A DNA stretch of 64,000 nucleotides, taken from the NCBI RefSeq assembly GCF_009831765.1, contig NZ_WSSB01000007.1:1-64000 (forward strand). Direction: 5' to 3'. Positions 1 to 8,924 of the stretch are shown piece by piece. The stretch comes from Craterilacuibacter sinensis (GTDB lineage: Bacteria > Pseudomonadota > Gammaproteobacteria > Burkholderiales > Chromobacteriaceae). Each line of letters begins with the position of its first letter. Position 1 is the stretch's first letter. The notes beneath the pieces were generated by a model. The model saw nothing but the letters and a program-made list of their open reading frames with translations, made no database searches and had not been told where the DNA came from. The position numbers and the translations under genes are program-made.

Positions 1-112
1 CGTGGCACGAGCAAGTGAAACTCGCCAGACGTGGTAATCGCGGTGCTCTTGATGCTCACTCCCGATTCCTCACCGGGGACGCAAGCATCGCAGATAACCG
101 TACCTAGACAAA

Positions 113-135
113 GGGTTTGCCTGTTACGCAAACCC
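113..135. terminator. hairpin at the 3' end of the DsbA-like gene
   Basis: The 8-bp arms GGGTTTGC and GCAAACCC flank a 7-nt loop, and the stop codon of the minus-strand DsbA-like gene (124-126) sits in that loop. There is no clear T-tract, so it may act as a weak terminator or an mRNA 3'-end stabiliser. The rest of 1-123 shows nothing I can name. Confidence 0.35.
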
Positions 136-975
136 GCCGTTGCAGCTAGATGGGTTGGTACACATCATGCTGACCGCACCCGCACCCGCACCCGCACCCG
201 CACCCGCACCCGCACTGTCGGAAGTTTCTCGGCGTATACGTTGGGATGATCTGGACTGAAGCGCTGCTTCACGCGTAGCAGTCTCTTCAAGCGTGACGCG
301 TGACGGATCAACAGCCTCGCCTTCGGCCGGTATGGTTGCGGGGTGGATCTGGCTGCTTAGCCAGGCCCGAAAATCTTGCGCACGCCCCAGATAGTTTTCA
401 ATATCAAGGATTTTGAAAACGCGCCCTGTTTCGAGCACGAAGCTGGGGAAGCCCTTAGCGCCGACCTGAGCCATGAAAGCCCGGGTCTGCTGGATATGCG
501 CCTGAACCGCCTGGTCCGATTGGCGATTCAGTATTGCTGAAAAAACAGCGGAATCCAGACCTATGCTGGTGGCCACTTCGATCAGAACCCTGCGATCTGC
601 TATCCGGCGCCCTTCAACATAGTGCGCGATCTGTAACTGGACGAGCATGTCCAGCCCACGCCCGGCTAGCGCTTCAGCTGCCAGCATGGCTGCAGTCGGC
701 GGTTCTGAGTCGAACACAGCCTCGGTGTCATGCAGCAACCCATCGAGGTAGTCTTTACCGAAGGGCTGTCCGCTCAGTCGGGCAATCTGTGCATCATGCG
801 GTTTGACGAACTCGCGCAGTTGCGAGGTGACAGGTTGGCGGCGCGTGCCGGTCATCATGCCGCCGCCATGAGGGATTACGCGAAGCACTTCGCGGGCCGC
901 TTTTACCAGTGGGGCTGCCCCGTAGCACCAGCCACACAAGGGGTCATAAAGGTAATGCAGCGTTGTTGTAGTCAT
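124..975 (-). CDS. DsbA-family (FrnE/YwbO-like) thioredoxin-fold oxidoreductase with repeat-bearing C-terminal extension
   Basis: A 283-residue protein with no signal peptide, so probably cytoplasmic. The N-terminus carries a redox motif CGWC (Cys14/Cys17) directly after the first beta strand, followed by a long helical insertion and a cis-Pro loop (GFPSF), the layout of DsbA-type proteins related to FrnE and 2-hydroxychromene-2-carboxylate isomerases. The family usually ends near 210-220 residues. This one runs about 60 residues further, through an Ala-Gly dipeptide tract encoded by a hexanucleotide repeat and a short Cys-containing tail, which looks like read-on through non-coding sequence after loss of an older stop. 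Substrate unknown. It stands alone, without a partner DsbB. Confidence 0.8.
   Translation of the reverse strand: MTTTTLHYLYDPLCGWCYGAAPLVKAAREVLRVIPHGGGMMTGTRRQPVTSQLREFVKPHDAQIARLSGQPFGKDYLDGLLHDTEAVFDSEPPTAAMLAAEALAGRGLDMLVQLQIAHYVEGRRIADRRVLIEVATSIGLDSAVFSAILNRQSDQAVQAHIQQTRAFMAQVGAKGFPSFVLETGRVFKILDIENYLGRAQDFRAWLSSQIHPATIPAEGEAVDPSRVTLEETATREAALQSRSSQRIRRETSDSAGAGAGAGAGAGAVSMMCTNPSSCNGGFA
175..215. repeat. hexanucleotide tandem repeat CGCACC, about 6.8 copies
   Basis: Six full units and one partial unit of CGCACC (plus strand) lie inside the 3' part of the DsbA-like gene, where they encode alternating Ala-Gly. A 6-bp unit keeps the frame, so copy-number change would alter tail length without ending translation. 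Confidence 0.9.
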
Positions 976-1049
976 GATAAGGGATCTGATTCATAGTTTT
1001 GGAGGGTGAAGCACCCGAGTCGCCTCGGTGTGTGGGAGTTTTCAGTGGA

Positions 1050-1940
1050 TTACCACTGCATTTCACCCTTGGCGACCTTGGCGCCGATGTCCAGAGCCAG
1101 CCCCAAGCCGGCTTGCGGATAAGCCTTCTTCATGGCTTCGATCAGCTCGGCACCATTCTTGGCCTTGGCAGCTTCTGCATCAAAGCGCTGCAGATAATCG
1201 CGGGTATAACGGATGGCGCTCACGTCCAGTACGGTGCCGGCGGCCATGTGGCCCGGCACGACGGTGGTGGGTTTCAGCGCTTCGATCTCGTCGAGTTGGG
1301 CGAACCAAGCCTTACGTTCGCTAGCCTTCTGGGTGTCGGCAGTCCACACATGGATATTGCCAAAAATCGCGATGTTGCCGGCTATGGTCTTGATCGACGG
1401 AATCCACACATAGGGGCGATGGGCCAGCTCACCCGTAGTGCCGCGCACTTCGATGGTCTCGCCATCCACACTCAGGCTAGAGCCCTGTAGCAGTTCCGGT
1501 GCTATCGGTTTCTGCGGTGCATTGGCACCCATCTTGGGCGCCCAGAAAGCCACTTTGCCAGCCAGCTTGGCTTCGATCTTCTCGCGCACAGCTGGAGTGG
1601 TCAGCACCTGGGCATTTGGAAAATAGGCCTTCAACACTTCGGCTCCGAAATAGAAATCCGGATCGGCGTTGCTGATGAAGATAGTCTTCAGCGTCTTGCC
1701 GCTGTCTAGCACGTTGGCAGCCACGCGCAGGGCATCGGCGCGGGTGAAGCCGCTGTCGATCACGAGGGCTTCGGTCTTGCCGCTGACTACCACGGCATTG
1801 ACATGGAAGCTGTTACCGTCGGCGTTATAGACTTTCACGGAGAGCGGGGCAGGCGTCTGCGCATGCGCACTGGTGGAGGCAACAACGCCCATAGTGAGGG
1901 CTGGGAAAATGAAGCGGAAGATTTTGCCGGGGTGGAACAT
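1050..1940 (-). CDS. periplasmic MBL-fold metallo-hydrolase-like protein with altered metal motif
   Basis: A 296-residue protein with an N-terminal signal peptide ending near AHAQ (about residue 28), so exported. The metallo-beta-lactamase fold is indicated by the DSGF strand-loop, the later VVPGHM motif and overall length. The canonical HxHxDH zinc motif is replaced by SNADPDFYFG, leaving Asp residues where His is expected, so activity may be altered or lost; I recall related proteins that share this variant, but cannot check. A good Shine-Dalgarno (AAGGAG) precedes the ATG at 1940. The gene is divergent from the LysR gene at 2042, its likely regulator. Substrate unknown. Confidence 0.75.
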   Translation of the reverse strand: MFHPGKIFRFIFPALTMGVVASTSAHAQTPAPLSVKVYNADGNSFHVNAVVVSGKTEALVIDSGFTRADALRVAANVLDSGKTLKTIFISNADPDFYFGAEVLKAYFPNAQVLTTPAVREKIEAKLAGKVAFWAPKMGANAPQKPIAPELLQGSSLSVDGETIEVRGTTGELAHRPYVWIPSIKTIAGNIAIFGNIHVWTADTQKASERKAWFAQLDEIEALKPTTVVPGHMAAGTVLDVSAIRYTRDYLQRFDAEAAKAKNGAELIEAMKKAYPQAGLGLALDIGAKVAKGEMQW

Positions 1941-2041
1941 GTGGGTCTCCTTGGGTGGTTTTGCTGTGAACGAACTATATTTTTTGCGAAGCAGTTGATA
2001 AAGTGCGTTTCAATTGAATATTTATTGCGCAAATCGATAAA

Positions 2042-2950
2042 ATGGATCGACTGACAGCGGTGCGTGTATTCGTGGAAGTAGCCGACTGCGGCAGCCTCAC
2101 CCAAGCCGCCGAGCATCTGGAGATGTCGGTGGCGATGGTCAGTCGCTATCTCGCAGCGGCGGAGGATTGGTTTGATGCCCGCCTGTTGCACCGGACCACG
2201 CGTAAGCTAAGCCTCACCGATGCTGGTTTCTCCGTCTTGTCTGTATGCCGGCAACTGCTTGAACTTGCGGATGAGGCGCAGTACCTCGCCGCCGAACGCA
2301 GCCGAGAGCCGAGTGGCGTGTTGCGTGTCACCAGTTCAGGCTCTTTTGCGGATGCCCAGCTTACGGCAGCGCTAGTCGATTTCCAGCGCCAATATGAGCA
2401 AGTGGAAATCGTGCTGTCGGTCGGCGACAAGGCGGCCGATCTGGTGGGTGAGCGGGTCGATCTGGCTGTGCGCATCACCAACACTCTAGACCCGGTGATG
2501 ATCACGCGGCCACTGGCGCGCTGCCGCTCGATGCTATGCGCCTCGCCGAACTACCTGGAAAGACACGGTGTGCCGCGCGTGGCAGAGGACTTGCGCCAGC
2601 ATCGCTGCATTGCCCATGCCTTTGGAATAGGCAAGCAATACCGTTTCGCGTATGGTGGCGAGACACTTTCCGTGCCGGTTGACTGGTGCTTCCACACCAA
2701 CGAAACCTCCGTACTGCGGCGAGCCGTGCTCTCCGGCGCGGGCGTCGGCATGTTGCCGACCTACTACCTGGGCGATGAACTGCGCTCAGGCCGCTTGGTG
2801 CAACTGCTGCCGGATCATGAGCCCGATGTGCTGGGCATTCATGCGATTTACCTCTCACGACAGCACCAGCCGCTGGCCTTGCGCCTGTTAGTGGATTTTT
2901 TGGTTGCGCGTTTCGCTGGCGAGCCCGCGCCTTGGGATCAAATTCCTTAG
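2042..2950 (+). CDS. LysR-family transcriptional regulator
   Basis: A 302-residue LTTR: N-terminal winged helix-turn-helix (about residues 1-60) and a C-terminal effector domain with the pattern of the large CrgA/DsdC-like subgroup (RPLARCRSMLCASPNYL; GVGMLPTYYLGDELRSGRL). It starts 101 nt from the divergent MBL-fold gene, the arrangement of a LysR regulator controlling its neighbour. The ATG at 2042 lacks an obvious Shine-Dalgarno sequence. Inducer unknown. Confidence 0.88.
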   Translation: MDRLTAVRVFVEVADCGSLTQAAEHLEMSVAMVSRYLAAAEDWFDARLLHRTTRKLSLTDAGFSVLSVCRQLLELADEAQYLAAERSREPSGVLRVTSSGSFADAQLTAALVDFQRQYEQVEIVLSVGDKAADLVGERVDLAVRITNTLDPVMITRPLARCRSMLCASPNYLERHGVPRVAEDLRQHRCIAHAFGIGKQYRFAYGGETLSVPVDWCFHTNETSVLRRAVLSGAGVGMLPTYYLGDELRSGRLVQLLPDHEPDVLGIHAIYLSRQHQPLALRLLVDFLVARFAGEPAPWDQIP

Positions 2951-3213
2951 CAGGGGAGGGAATGGCTCGTCTCGGATCGCACGCGTACCCTGCGCGGTTG
3001 CCATTTCAGAGCCGGAGCGGCACGAACTACGTTGCAAGGGCAGCCAAGCCTCACAGCTACTTAAGGTCGCTAATAAATAGCTCCGTCGGGGCGTAGGCAG
3101 GTCAGGGGAAATGCATCTTTTGTACAATGGATGGAGCTCAAATGGAAAAATGCGAAAAAAATCATCTGCATTAGGCTATCTTTGGAAAATGCTCTTCTTG
3201 AAAAGGTATTGCC

Positions 3214-3669
3214 ATGGATGAAAACGCTACCAAAGCGGCCATCGACGCGCTGAACCGCATCATGGAGTTGGAGTTGGCTGGAGTGGTGAAGTACACCCAT
3301 TACTCCCTCATGGTGTACGGATATAACCGTATCCCAATTGTGTCGTGGTTGAAAGACAATGCTGAGGAGGGGTTGGATCACGCCCACAAGGCGGGCGAGT
3401 TGGTTACGCTGCTGGGTGGGCACCCTTCGCTCAAGATTGCGTCTTTGCTGGAGACGCAGAAGCACGATATTGGAGATATCCTGCGAGAAAGCCTAGAGCA
3501 TGAAAAGATGACGCTGGCGGCGTACTACGACTTGCTGAAGATAGCTGAGGGACATTCTGTGTTACTCGAAGAGTACGCGCGCGAGATGATCTTGGCCGAG
3601 GAACTACATCAGGATGAGGTCAACAAGATGTTGCGCCACCCAGGTGACACCGCTGCGTTCAAGGGATGA
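3214..3669 (+). CDS. ferritin-like / bacterioferritin-type diiron protein
   Basis: A 151-residue four-helix protein. Diiron ligands are visible in order: Glu in the first helix (MELELAG), an E..H pair (EEGLDHAHK, about residues 50-54), Glu in the third helix (SLEHEKM) and an E..H pair in the fourth (EELHQDE). The full set suggests a functional ferroxidase centre. It resembles the bacterioferritin-like single-domain family used in iron storage or peroxide detoxification. The start ATG follows AAAAGG. It stands alone, with a terminator downstream. Confidence 0.82.
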   Translation: MDENATKAAIDALNRIMELELAGVVKYTHYSLMVYGYNRIPIVSWLKDNAEEGLDHAHKAGELVTLLGGHPSLKIASLLETQKHDIGDILRESLEHEKMTLAAYYDLLKIAEGHSVLLEEYAREMILAEELHQDEVNKMLRHPGDTAAFKG

Positions 3670-3971
3670 ACTTGGTTAATGTGGGGAGCTGGCGGGTTCA
3701 GGGGGCGATGTTCCTAGAACCAATGTCGCTGTAGATTTCTCTGACCCCATCCCTGCTGATCCAGCAAAAGGTCGAATTTCCGCGAGGGGTTCGACCTTTT
3801 TCTTTTCGGCTTGCTGTTTGCACTGCTAGCCAGTGTTCAAGCGTGTCCGACCTGCTGTGGGTGGGGGGCTGGTTAGTCATATTTCTCGTAGCTACAGGCT
3901 AGCGCTTTACCTTGGCAGTGCTGCCTGAGGGATGTGTCCGCTATTTCTACAGCGATCCTAGCTGTCGGGTC
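3670..3971. other. intergenic stretch between convergent genes
   Basis: About 300 bp between the ferritin-like gene and norR, both ending here. Apart from the terminator at 3766-3805 I see no coding or RNA feature. Confidence 0.5.
3766..3805 (+). terminator. Rho-independent terminator after the ferritin-like gene
   Basis: The 11-bp perfect arms AAAAGGTCGAA and TTCGACCTTTT enclose a 13-nt loop, followed by a T-rich run. The symmetry (A-run before, T-run after) allows termination from both sides, so it may also serve norR. Confidence 0.8.
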
Positions 3972-5504
3972 TTAGGGTTTGAGGCCGAGACGCTTGGCGA
4001 GTCGGTGCAGGTTGCCGCTGTTCATATCCAGTAAGCGGGCGGTAGCCGCCCAGTTATCGTTTTGAGTGGCCAAAGTCTGCTCGATCAGTTTGAACTGGAA
4101 GGCGTCGGTGGCGGCACGAAGCCCCATGCCGTTGGTCAGCGATGGTGCTATCGGCTCGCTTGGCGTGCTGCTGGATGTTTCCTCTTGGTTGACGGTCGCC
4201 AGATTGAAGTGGTGGCACTCAAGGGTGGGGCTCTGACTGCCCTGCTCGGCTCTGGCCAGCACTACAGCCCGGTGGATAGCGTGTTCCAGCTCCCGCACAT
4301 TGCCCGGCCAGTTGTAGCGACCGAGCAGTTGCAAGGCCTGAGGCTGGATGCGCAGCCGCTCCAGCCCCATATTGACGCGGCAATGTTCACAAAAATAACC
4401 GGCCAGCAGGGGGATGTCATCAGGCCGCTCCCGCAGCGTGGGAGCGTAGATAGGGAACACGCTTAGCCGGTGGTAGAGGTCGGCCCTGAACTGCCCTTTG
4501 ATCACGGCCTGTTTTAGATCTCGGTTGGTGGCGGCTAGGATACGCACGTTCACCTTGAGCGGCGTGTCGTCGCCGATCCTTTGCAGATCGCCGTACTGTA
4601 GTACCCGCAGCAGCTTGGCCTGTAGTGGCAGTGACAGTTCGCCGATCTCGTCCAGGAACAGAGTGCCCTTGTCGGCTAGCTCAAACTTGCCCGCCCGGTT
4701 GTTGATGGCACCGGTGAAGGCACCCTTTACATGGCCAAACAGTTCGCTCTCCGCCACTGATTCTGGCAGGGCTGCGCAATTGAGATAGACCAGCGGTTGG
4801 CTGGCGCGGGGTGAGCCCTGATGCACTGCTTTGGCGATCAGTTCTTTGCCGACCCCCGTCTCCCCCAGAATCAGTACGTTGAGCTCGGAGTTGGCGACCA
4901 CAGCTATCTCGTGACGCAGTTGGGTCATGGCGGGAGAGCGTCCGATCATCTCCGGCTGACTGTGGTCGGTATGCGGCGCAGGGGAGAGGGGCTCGCTGCT
5001 CTGGCGGGCGAGGCGCTCCAGCAGTAGTGCATTGCTGAGGGCGGCAGCGGCCAGAGCACCCACCAGTCGCAACTCCTCGTCACTGATGCCGTCGAACTGG
5101 GTCGGGTTCATTCCGTCTATGGTCAGTGCGCCGATCAGTGCCTGATCCGAGAAAAGCGGCAGGCCGACGCAGGCGTGCACCTTGAGATCGCCATGATTCG
5201 GGATCAGACCGTCATAGGGGTCGGGCAGGTTGCTGTCGGAAGGGAAGCGTACTACGTCGCCAGCGCGAGCGATGGCCTCCATGCGCGGGTGATCTGCCAG
5301 GGTAAAGCGGCGGCCCAGTACATCTTGCATCAGGCCATCGATGGCCAGCGGGATGAACTGCCCCCCTTCGTAGCGCAGTAGAGCCGAGGCATCAGAGTAC
5401 AGCAGGCTGCGCACACTCTGGATCAGACGGTGGAACCTGTCCTGATGAGAGATGCCAAGTTGCAAGTCGAGGGCGATGCGCGCCAGGCTGTCGATAGAAA
5501 TCAC
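3972..5504 (-). CDS. norR: nitric-oxide-sensing sigma-54 activator NorR
   Basis: A 510-residue enhancer-binding protein with an N-terminal GAF domain (about 1-165), AAA+ domain (about 186-415; Walker A GETGVGKE at 214-221; GAFTGA loop at 261-266) and C-terminal Fis-type helix-turn-helix. GAF residues known in E. coli NorR to hold or surround the NO-binding non-haem iron appear conserved with an offset of one (Arg74, Arg80, Asp95, Asp98, His110, Cys112, Asp130). In the family, NO binding to the iron relieves repression of ATPase activity and sigma-54 RNA polymerase is activated at norV. Start is a GTG at 5504. The gene is divergent from norVW, and a NorR box sits just upstream, suggesting autoregulation. 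Confidence 0.97.
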   Translation of the reverse strand: MISIDSLARIALDLQLGISHQDRFHRLIQSVRSLLYSDASALLRYEGGQFIPLAIDGLMQDVLGRRFTLADHPRMEAIARAGDVVRFPSDSNLPDPYDGLIPNHGDLKVHACVGLPLFSDQALIGALTIDGMNPTQFDGISDEELRLVGALAAAALSNALLLERLARQSSEPLSPAPHTDHSQPEMIGRSPAMTQLRHEIAVVANSELNVLILGETGVGKELIAKAVHQGSPRASQPLVYLNCAALPESVAESELFGHVKGAFTGAINNRAGKFELADKGTLFLDEIGELSLPLQAKLLRVLQYGDLQRIGDDTPLKVNVRILAATNRDLKQAVIKGQFRADLYHRLSVFPIYAPTLRERPDDIPLLAGYFCEHCRVNMGLERLRIQPQALQLLGRYNWPGNVRELEHAIHRAVVLARAEQGSQSPTLECHHFNLATVNQEETSSSTPSEPIAPSLTNGMGLRAATDAFQFKLIEQTLATQNDNWAATARLLDMNSGNLHRLAKRLGLKP

Positions 5505-5511
5505 AAAAGTT

Positions 5512-5566
5512 GTCCAAATGACTTCATCTTTGTCTTTATGATCATGGATGACTTTGTCTAAATGAC
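5512..5566 (+). promoter_or_regulatory. three NorR-binding sites (enhancer)
   Basis: Three copies of the GT-N7-AC NorR core lie at 5512-5522 (GTCCAAATGAC), 5532-5542 (GTCTTTATGAT, last base off consensus) and 5556-5566 (GTCTAAATGAC). Three sites upstream of norV is the arrangement known from E. coli. Centre spacing is 20 and 24 bp, roughly two helical turns, as expected for hexamer assembly. Confidence 0.85.
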
Positions 5567-5591
5567 ACCATTCATAATAAATATTTAATTA

Positions 5592-5604
5592 AATCAATCA
5601 TTTA
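5592..5604 (+). promoter_or_regulatory. IHF-binding site in the norR-norV intergenic region
   Basis: AATCAATCATTTA matches the IHF consensus WATCAANNNNTTR at every defined position. It lies between the NorR boxes and the sigma-54 promoter, where DNA bending would bring the activator to the polymerase. Confidence 0.75.
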
Positions 5605-5609
5605 CAAGA

Positions 5610-5625
5610 TGGCACGCTGTTTGCT
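5610..5625 (+). promoter_or_regulatory. sigma-54 promoter of norVW
   Basis: TGGCACGCTGTTTGCT is a perfect -24/-12 element (TGGCACG-N4-TTGCT). Transcription would start near 5636, about 39 nt before the norV ATG. Confidence 0.92.
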
Positions 5626-5674
5626 CTAGTTTGTTCTGTCGAATATTAACTATTGCATTAAAAGGATCAGCTTG

Positions 5675-7153
5675 ATGACCATTCACGTCAAAAACAACAT
5701 TCACTGGGTCGGTCAACGGGATTGGGAAGTCCGCGACTTTCACGGTACCGAGTACAAAACCCTTAAGGGCACCAGTTACAACAGCTACCTCATCCGCGAA
5801 GGGAAGAATGTGCTGATTGATACGGTGGATCACAAGTTCAGTCGCGAGTTCGTGCAGAACCTGGCGGCAGTGATCGATCTGGCCAGCATCGACTACGTGG
5901 TGATCAACCATGCCGAGGAGGATCATGCCGGTGCGCTGTCCGAATTGATGGCTCGCATTCCGGGTACCCCCATCTACTGCACCCACAACGCCATCGATTC
6001 CATCACCGGCCACCATCATCATCCAGAGTGGAATTTCCATCCAGTCAAGACTGGCGACAGCCTGGATATCGGCAATGGCAAGCAGTTGGTGTTTATCGAG
6101 ACCCCAATGCTGCACTGGCCTGACAGCATGATGACCTATATGACCGGTGATGCGGTGCTCTTCTCTAACGATGCATTCGGCCAGCACTATTGCGACGAAC
6201 ACCTGTTCAACGACGAGGTGGATCAGACCGAGTTGATGGAGCAGTGTCAGCGTTACTACGCCAACATACTCACCCCCTTCAGTCCGCTGGTGACCGCCAA
6301 GATCAAAGAGGTGCTGGGCTTCAACCTGCCGGTGAGTATGGTGGCGACTTCTCATGGCGTAGTCTGGCGTGATGATCCTACCCAGATCATTCTCAAATAT
6401 CTGGAGTGGGCAGACCAGTATCAGGAGGATCGCATCACTCTGTTTTACGACTCCATGTCCAACAACACACGCATGATGGCCGATGCCATTGCCCAAGGGA
6501 TCCACGAAGTAGATCCTAGTGTAGCTGTGAAGATATACAACGTGTCCCGACACGACAAGAACGAGATTCTGACTCAGGTGTTCCGCTCCAAGGGCATTCT
6601 GGTGGGGTCCTCCACCATGAACAATGTGATGATGCCCAAGGTGGCAGGCATGCTTGAAGAAATTACCGGCCTACGGTTTCGCAACAAGCGTGCTGCCGCC
6701 TTTGGCAGTTATGGCTGGACAGGCGGCGCGGTGGATCGGATCCAGACTCGGCTGATGGATGCCGGATTTGATATCAGTTTTCCACTCAAGACCAAGTGGC
6801 GGCCGGATGGTTCGGCGCTGGCTGAATGCCGCGAGCACGGTCGTCAGATTGCCCGCCAGTGGGCACTGCAACCGCTGGCCGTACCTCGGTCTAACACCAC
6901 GCATGCGACAGCCGTGACAACGGCAACTGTGATTGCGACACCGATTGCCACAAACGATGCCATTGCCATGAATAATGATCGGGGCATGCTTTGCACCGTT
7001 TGCCAGTGGATCTACGACCCTGCGCTTGGCGAGCCGGATCAGTTGGTTGCACCTGAAACCCCTTGGGCCGCGGTGCCGGAGAGCTTCCTCTGTCCAGGTT
7101 GCGGTATTGGAAAAGAGGTATTCGAGCCCTGTACAGTGGGAAACCGAAAATGA
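5675..7153 (+). CDS. norV: flavorubredoxin, anaerobic nitric oxide reductase NorV
   Basis: A 492-residue protein with three domains: MBL-like diiron domain (about 1-250; HAEEDHAG motif), flavodoxin domain binding FMN (about 255-400; [12 protein letters not shown] loop) and a C-terminal rubredoxin domain (about 434-485; CTVC and CPGC iron ligands). It reduces NO to N2O in the cytoplasm using electrons from NorW. Between flavodoxin and rubredoxin lies a Thr/Ala-rich linker. I place the start at the ATG at 5675; the preceding TTG codon is less likely, and the Shine-Dalgarno AAAGGA precedes both. The stop overlaps the norW start (ATGA). Confidence 0.97.
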   Translation: MTIHVKNNIHWVGQRDWEVRDFHGTEYKTLKGTSYNSYLIREGKNVLIDTVDHKFSREFVQNLAAVIDLASIDYVVINHAEEDHAGALSELMARIPGTPIYCTHNAIDSITGHHHHPEWNFHPVKTGDSLDIGNGKQLVFIETPMLHWPDSMMTYMTGDAVLFSNDAFGQHYCDEHLFNDEVDQTELMEQCQRYYANILTPFSPLVTAKIKEVLGFNLPVSMVATSHGVVWRDDPTQIILKYLEWADQYQEDRITLFYDSMSNNTRMMADAIAQGIHEVDPSVAVKIYNVSRHDKNEILTQVFRSKGILVGSSTMNNVMMPKVAGMLEEITGLRFRNKRAAAFGSYGWTGGAVDRIQTRLMDAGFDISFPLKTKWRPDGSALAECREHGRQIARQWALQPLAVPRSNTTHATAVTTATVIATPIATNDAIAMNNDRGMLCTVCQWIYDPALGEPDQLVAPETPWAAVPESFLCPGCGIGKEVFEPCTVGNRK

Positions 7154-8340
7154 GTAACACAGATATCTACGATGCCCCTCACTATTCGGGGGCAGGCGAG
7201 GAAATTGTGGTGATCGGCAGTGGCTTCGCCGCTCAGCAACTCATCAAGAGCCTGCGCAAGCTGGATGCTGGGCAACCTATACGTCTCATCACGGCCGATA
7301 GTGGTGATGAGTACAACAAGCCAGACTTGAGCCATGTGGTGAGCCGAGGAAGCAAAGCCGCCTCCATGATGCGCCTGAGCGGTGCCGAATTTGCCGAGCA
7401 GCAACGCATAATGCTGGTGCCTCACTCTCCTGTTCTGGGTATAGATCGCCAGCGACGCACTGTGCTGACCGCTCAGGGGGAGTTTACCTATGGTCAGCTG
7501 GTGCTGGCGACCGGTGCCAGAGCTGTGCGTCCTGCCATCCCAGGAGGAGAACAGCTGGTGACACTCAACAGCTTGGAGGAGTTTGCTGCCGCCGAGGAGA
7601 GGCTCCAGTGCGCCCGTCGCATCATGGTACTGGGGGCGGGTCTCATTGGGTGCGAACTGGCGATGGACATGGCCAGTAGCGAGCGTCAGATCACCCTCGT
7701 TGATCAGGCCACCAGCCCGCTCAGCGCCCTGCTGCCTGCAATGCTGAGCCAGCCGCTGCAGCAGGCGTTGCAGGCTCAGGGGGTGAAGCTACAGCTTGGT
7801 TTGGGAATCCGAGAAATAGCCGCGTTCGATCCGGAGCAGCCTGACGCAGGCTTGCGGGTGATCCTTAGTGATGGGGCTCAAAGCGAGCAGGATCTGGTGA
7901 TTGCTGCCATCGGTCTGCGGCCCAATCTGGAGCTGGCTCAAACAACCGGATTGATGGTGGGGCAGGGTATTCAGGTTGATGCCTGGTTACGCAGCTCGGA
8001 CCCGCACATCTATGCTTTAGGAGATTGTGCCGAGTGGCAGGGGCAGTTGCTTCCCTTTCTGCAACCTATCCTGCTTGGAGCCAATGCCCTGGCCAAAACC
8101 CTGCTCGGCTCACCCACAGCGCTGACCCTGCCGCCTATGCTGGTGAAGGTAAAGACACCTCACTATCCGCTACAACTGGCAGGCCGCACCCAGGGCGAGG
8201 ATCTGGCCTGGCAGTGCCGCTGGAACCGCCAGGGTATGGTGGCAGAGGCAGTGGGGGAGAGTGGCGAGTTATGTGGCTTTGTAGTGGGAGGCGATCAGAT
8301 GGGGGCTGCGTTCCCGCTGCTGTGCCAACTGCCGCGTTAA
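7150..8340 (+). CDS. norW: NADH:flavorubredoxin reductase NorW
   Basis: A 396-residue FAD/NAD(P)-binding reductase. The N-terminal FAD motif [11 protein letters not shown] and second dinucleotide motif [11 protein letters not shown] (about residue 160) are clear, as is the conserved YALGDCAEW that contacts FAD. It transfers electrons from NADH to the rubredoxin domain of NorV. The ATG at 7150 overlaps the norV stop by 4 nt, so translation is coupled. No terminator is seen before the DUF1971 gene at 8410, which could be co-transcribed. Confidence 0.95.
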   Translation: MSNTDIYDAPHYSGAGEEIVVIGSGFAAQQLIKSLRKLDAGQPIRLITADSGDEYNKPDLSHVVSRGSKAASMMRLSGAEFAEQQRIMLVPHSPVLGIDRQRRTVLTAQGEFTYGQLVLATGARAVRPAIPGGEQLVTLNSLEEFAAAEERLQCARRIMVLGAGLIGCELAMDMASSERQITLVDQATSPLSALLPAMLSQPLQQALQAQGVKLQLGLGIREIAAFDPEQPDAGLRVILSDGAQSEQDLVIAAIGLRPNLELAQTTGLMVGQGIQVDAWLRSSDPHIYALGDCAEWQGQLLPFLQPILLGANALAKTLLGSPTALTLPPMLVKVKTPHYPLQLAGRTQGEDLAWQCRWNRQGMVAEAVGESGELCGFVVGGDQMGAAFPLLCQLPR

Positions 8341-8409
8341 AGGCGGCACATCGAAATAATATTTGTACTTGGGCAATAGGCTCGAGCATCACACCAAGAG
8401 GTTAAATAT

Positions 8410-8754
8410 ATGTCCCTACACTCAATTCCAGCTCACTGGGTCGTGCGCCGTTCTACACCTTTCTTTACTCGCGAGACTGTGCCTCAAGCCTTGCTCAGCC
8501 ATCACAATACGGCGGCAGGCGTGTTTGGCCAGCTCTGCGTGATGGAGGGTACGGTCACTTACTATGGTTTTGCCAACGAACAAGCTGAAGAGCCAGAGGT
8601 TACTTTGGTGATTCATGCCGGCCAGTTTGCCACCAGTCCACCACAATACTGGCATCGAGTCGAATTATCCGAAGATGCGCGATTCAATATTCACTTCTGG
8701 GCCGAACAGGCACAATCAGATCAGCCCCTATACCACAGCCGTAAGAATCAATGA
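8410..8754 (+). CDS. DUF1971 (YeaR/TehB-like) cupin domain protein
   Basis: A 114-residue single-domain protein with the DUF1971 signature, including a Thr-rich first strand, the H-N-T-A-G-V-F-G-Q-L-x-V-x-E-G block and the C-terminal F-x-V-x-F/H-W pattern. The family, described with E. coli YeaR and the N-terminal part of some TehB proteins, is known to respond to nitrate/NO and tellurite; biochemical role unsettled. Its position 70 nt after norW suggests membership in the NO response. An ATG preceded by AAGAGG marks the start. Confidence 0.8.
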   Translation: MSLHSIPAHWVVRRSTPFFTRETVPQALLSHHNTAAGVFGQLCVMEGTVTYYGFANEQAEEPEVTLVIHAGQFATSPPQYWHRVELSEDARFNIHFWAEQAQSDQPLYHSRKNQ

Positions 8755-8842
8755 AAACGCGACTGAGCCAGAATTGGTTTTCGTGATCCATGTCGGCCAA
8801 TTTGCCACCAGTAAGCCGCAATATTGGCCGGCATCGAGTTAA
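8750..8842 (+). pseudogene. partial, diverged copy of the DUF1971 gene (3' part)
   Basis: Thirty codons starting in the stop region of the DUF1971 gene read NENATEPELVFVIHVGQF and ATSKPQYW, a diverged repeat of the segment encoded at 8575-8655 (NEQAEEPEVTLVIHAGQF, ATSPPQYW). A 4-bp insertion after the TGG codon shifts the frame and a TAA follows. No start or Shine-Dalgarno is present, so it is a remnant of a tandem copy or of a recombination event. Confidence 0.75.
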
Positions 8843-8924
8843 CTAATGACAATAAATCCAATGTCACTATGATCGCCTCGCGGAGGTACGGTCAATATAT
8901 ATATTTATTAACAGGTAATTATTT

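Noticed and set aside
113-135. Possible integron attC site
   Set aside because: The hairpin lacks the GTTRRRY/RYYYAAC core pairs and there is no integrase or cassette array.
175-215. CRISPR-like repeat
   Set aside because: The unit is 6 bp without spacers; no cas genes in the window.
31-249. Plus-strand open frame with an Arg-Thr repeat
   Set aside because: It is the complement reading of the CGCACC repeat in the DsbA-like gene; no start signal or homology.
3690-3805. tRNA-like segment with GGTTCGACC
   Set aside because: No cloverleaf can be drawn; the segment is explained by a strong terminator.
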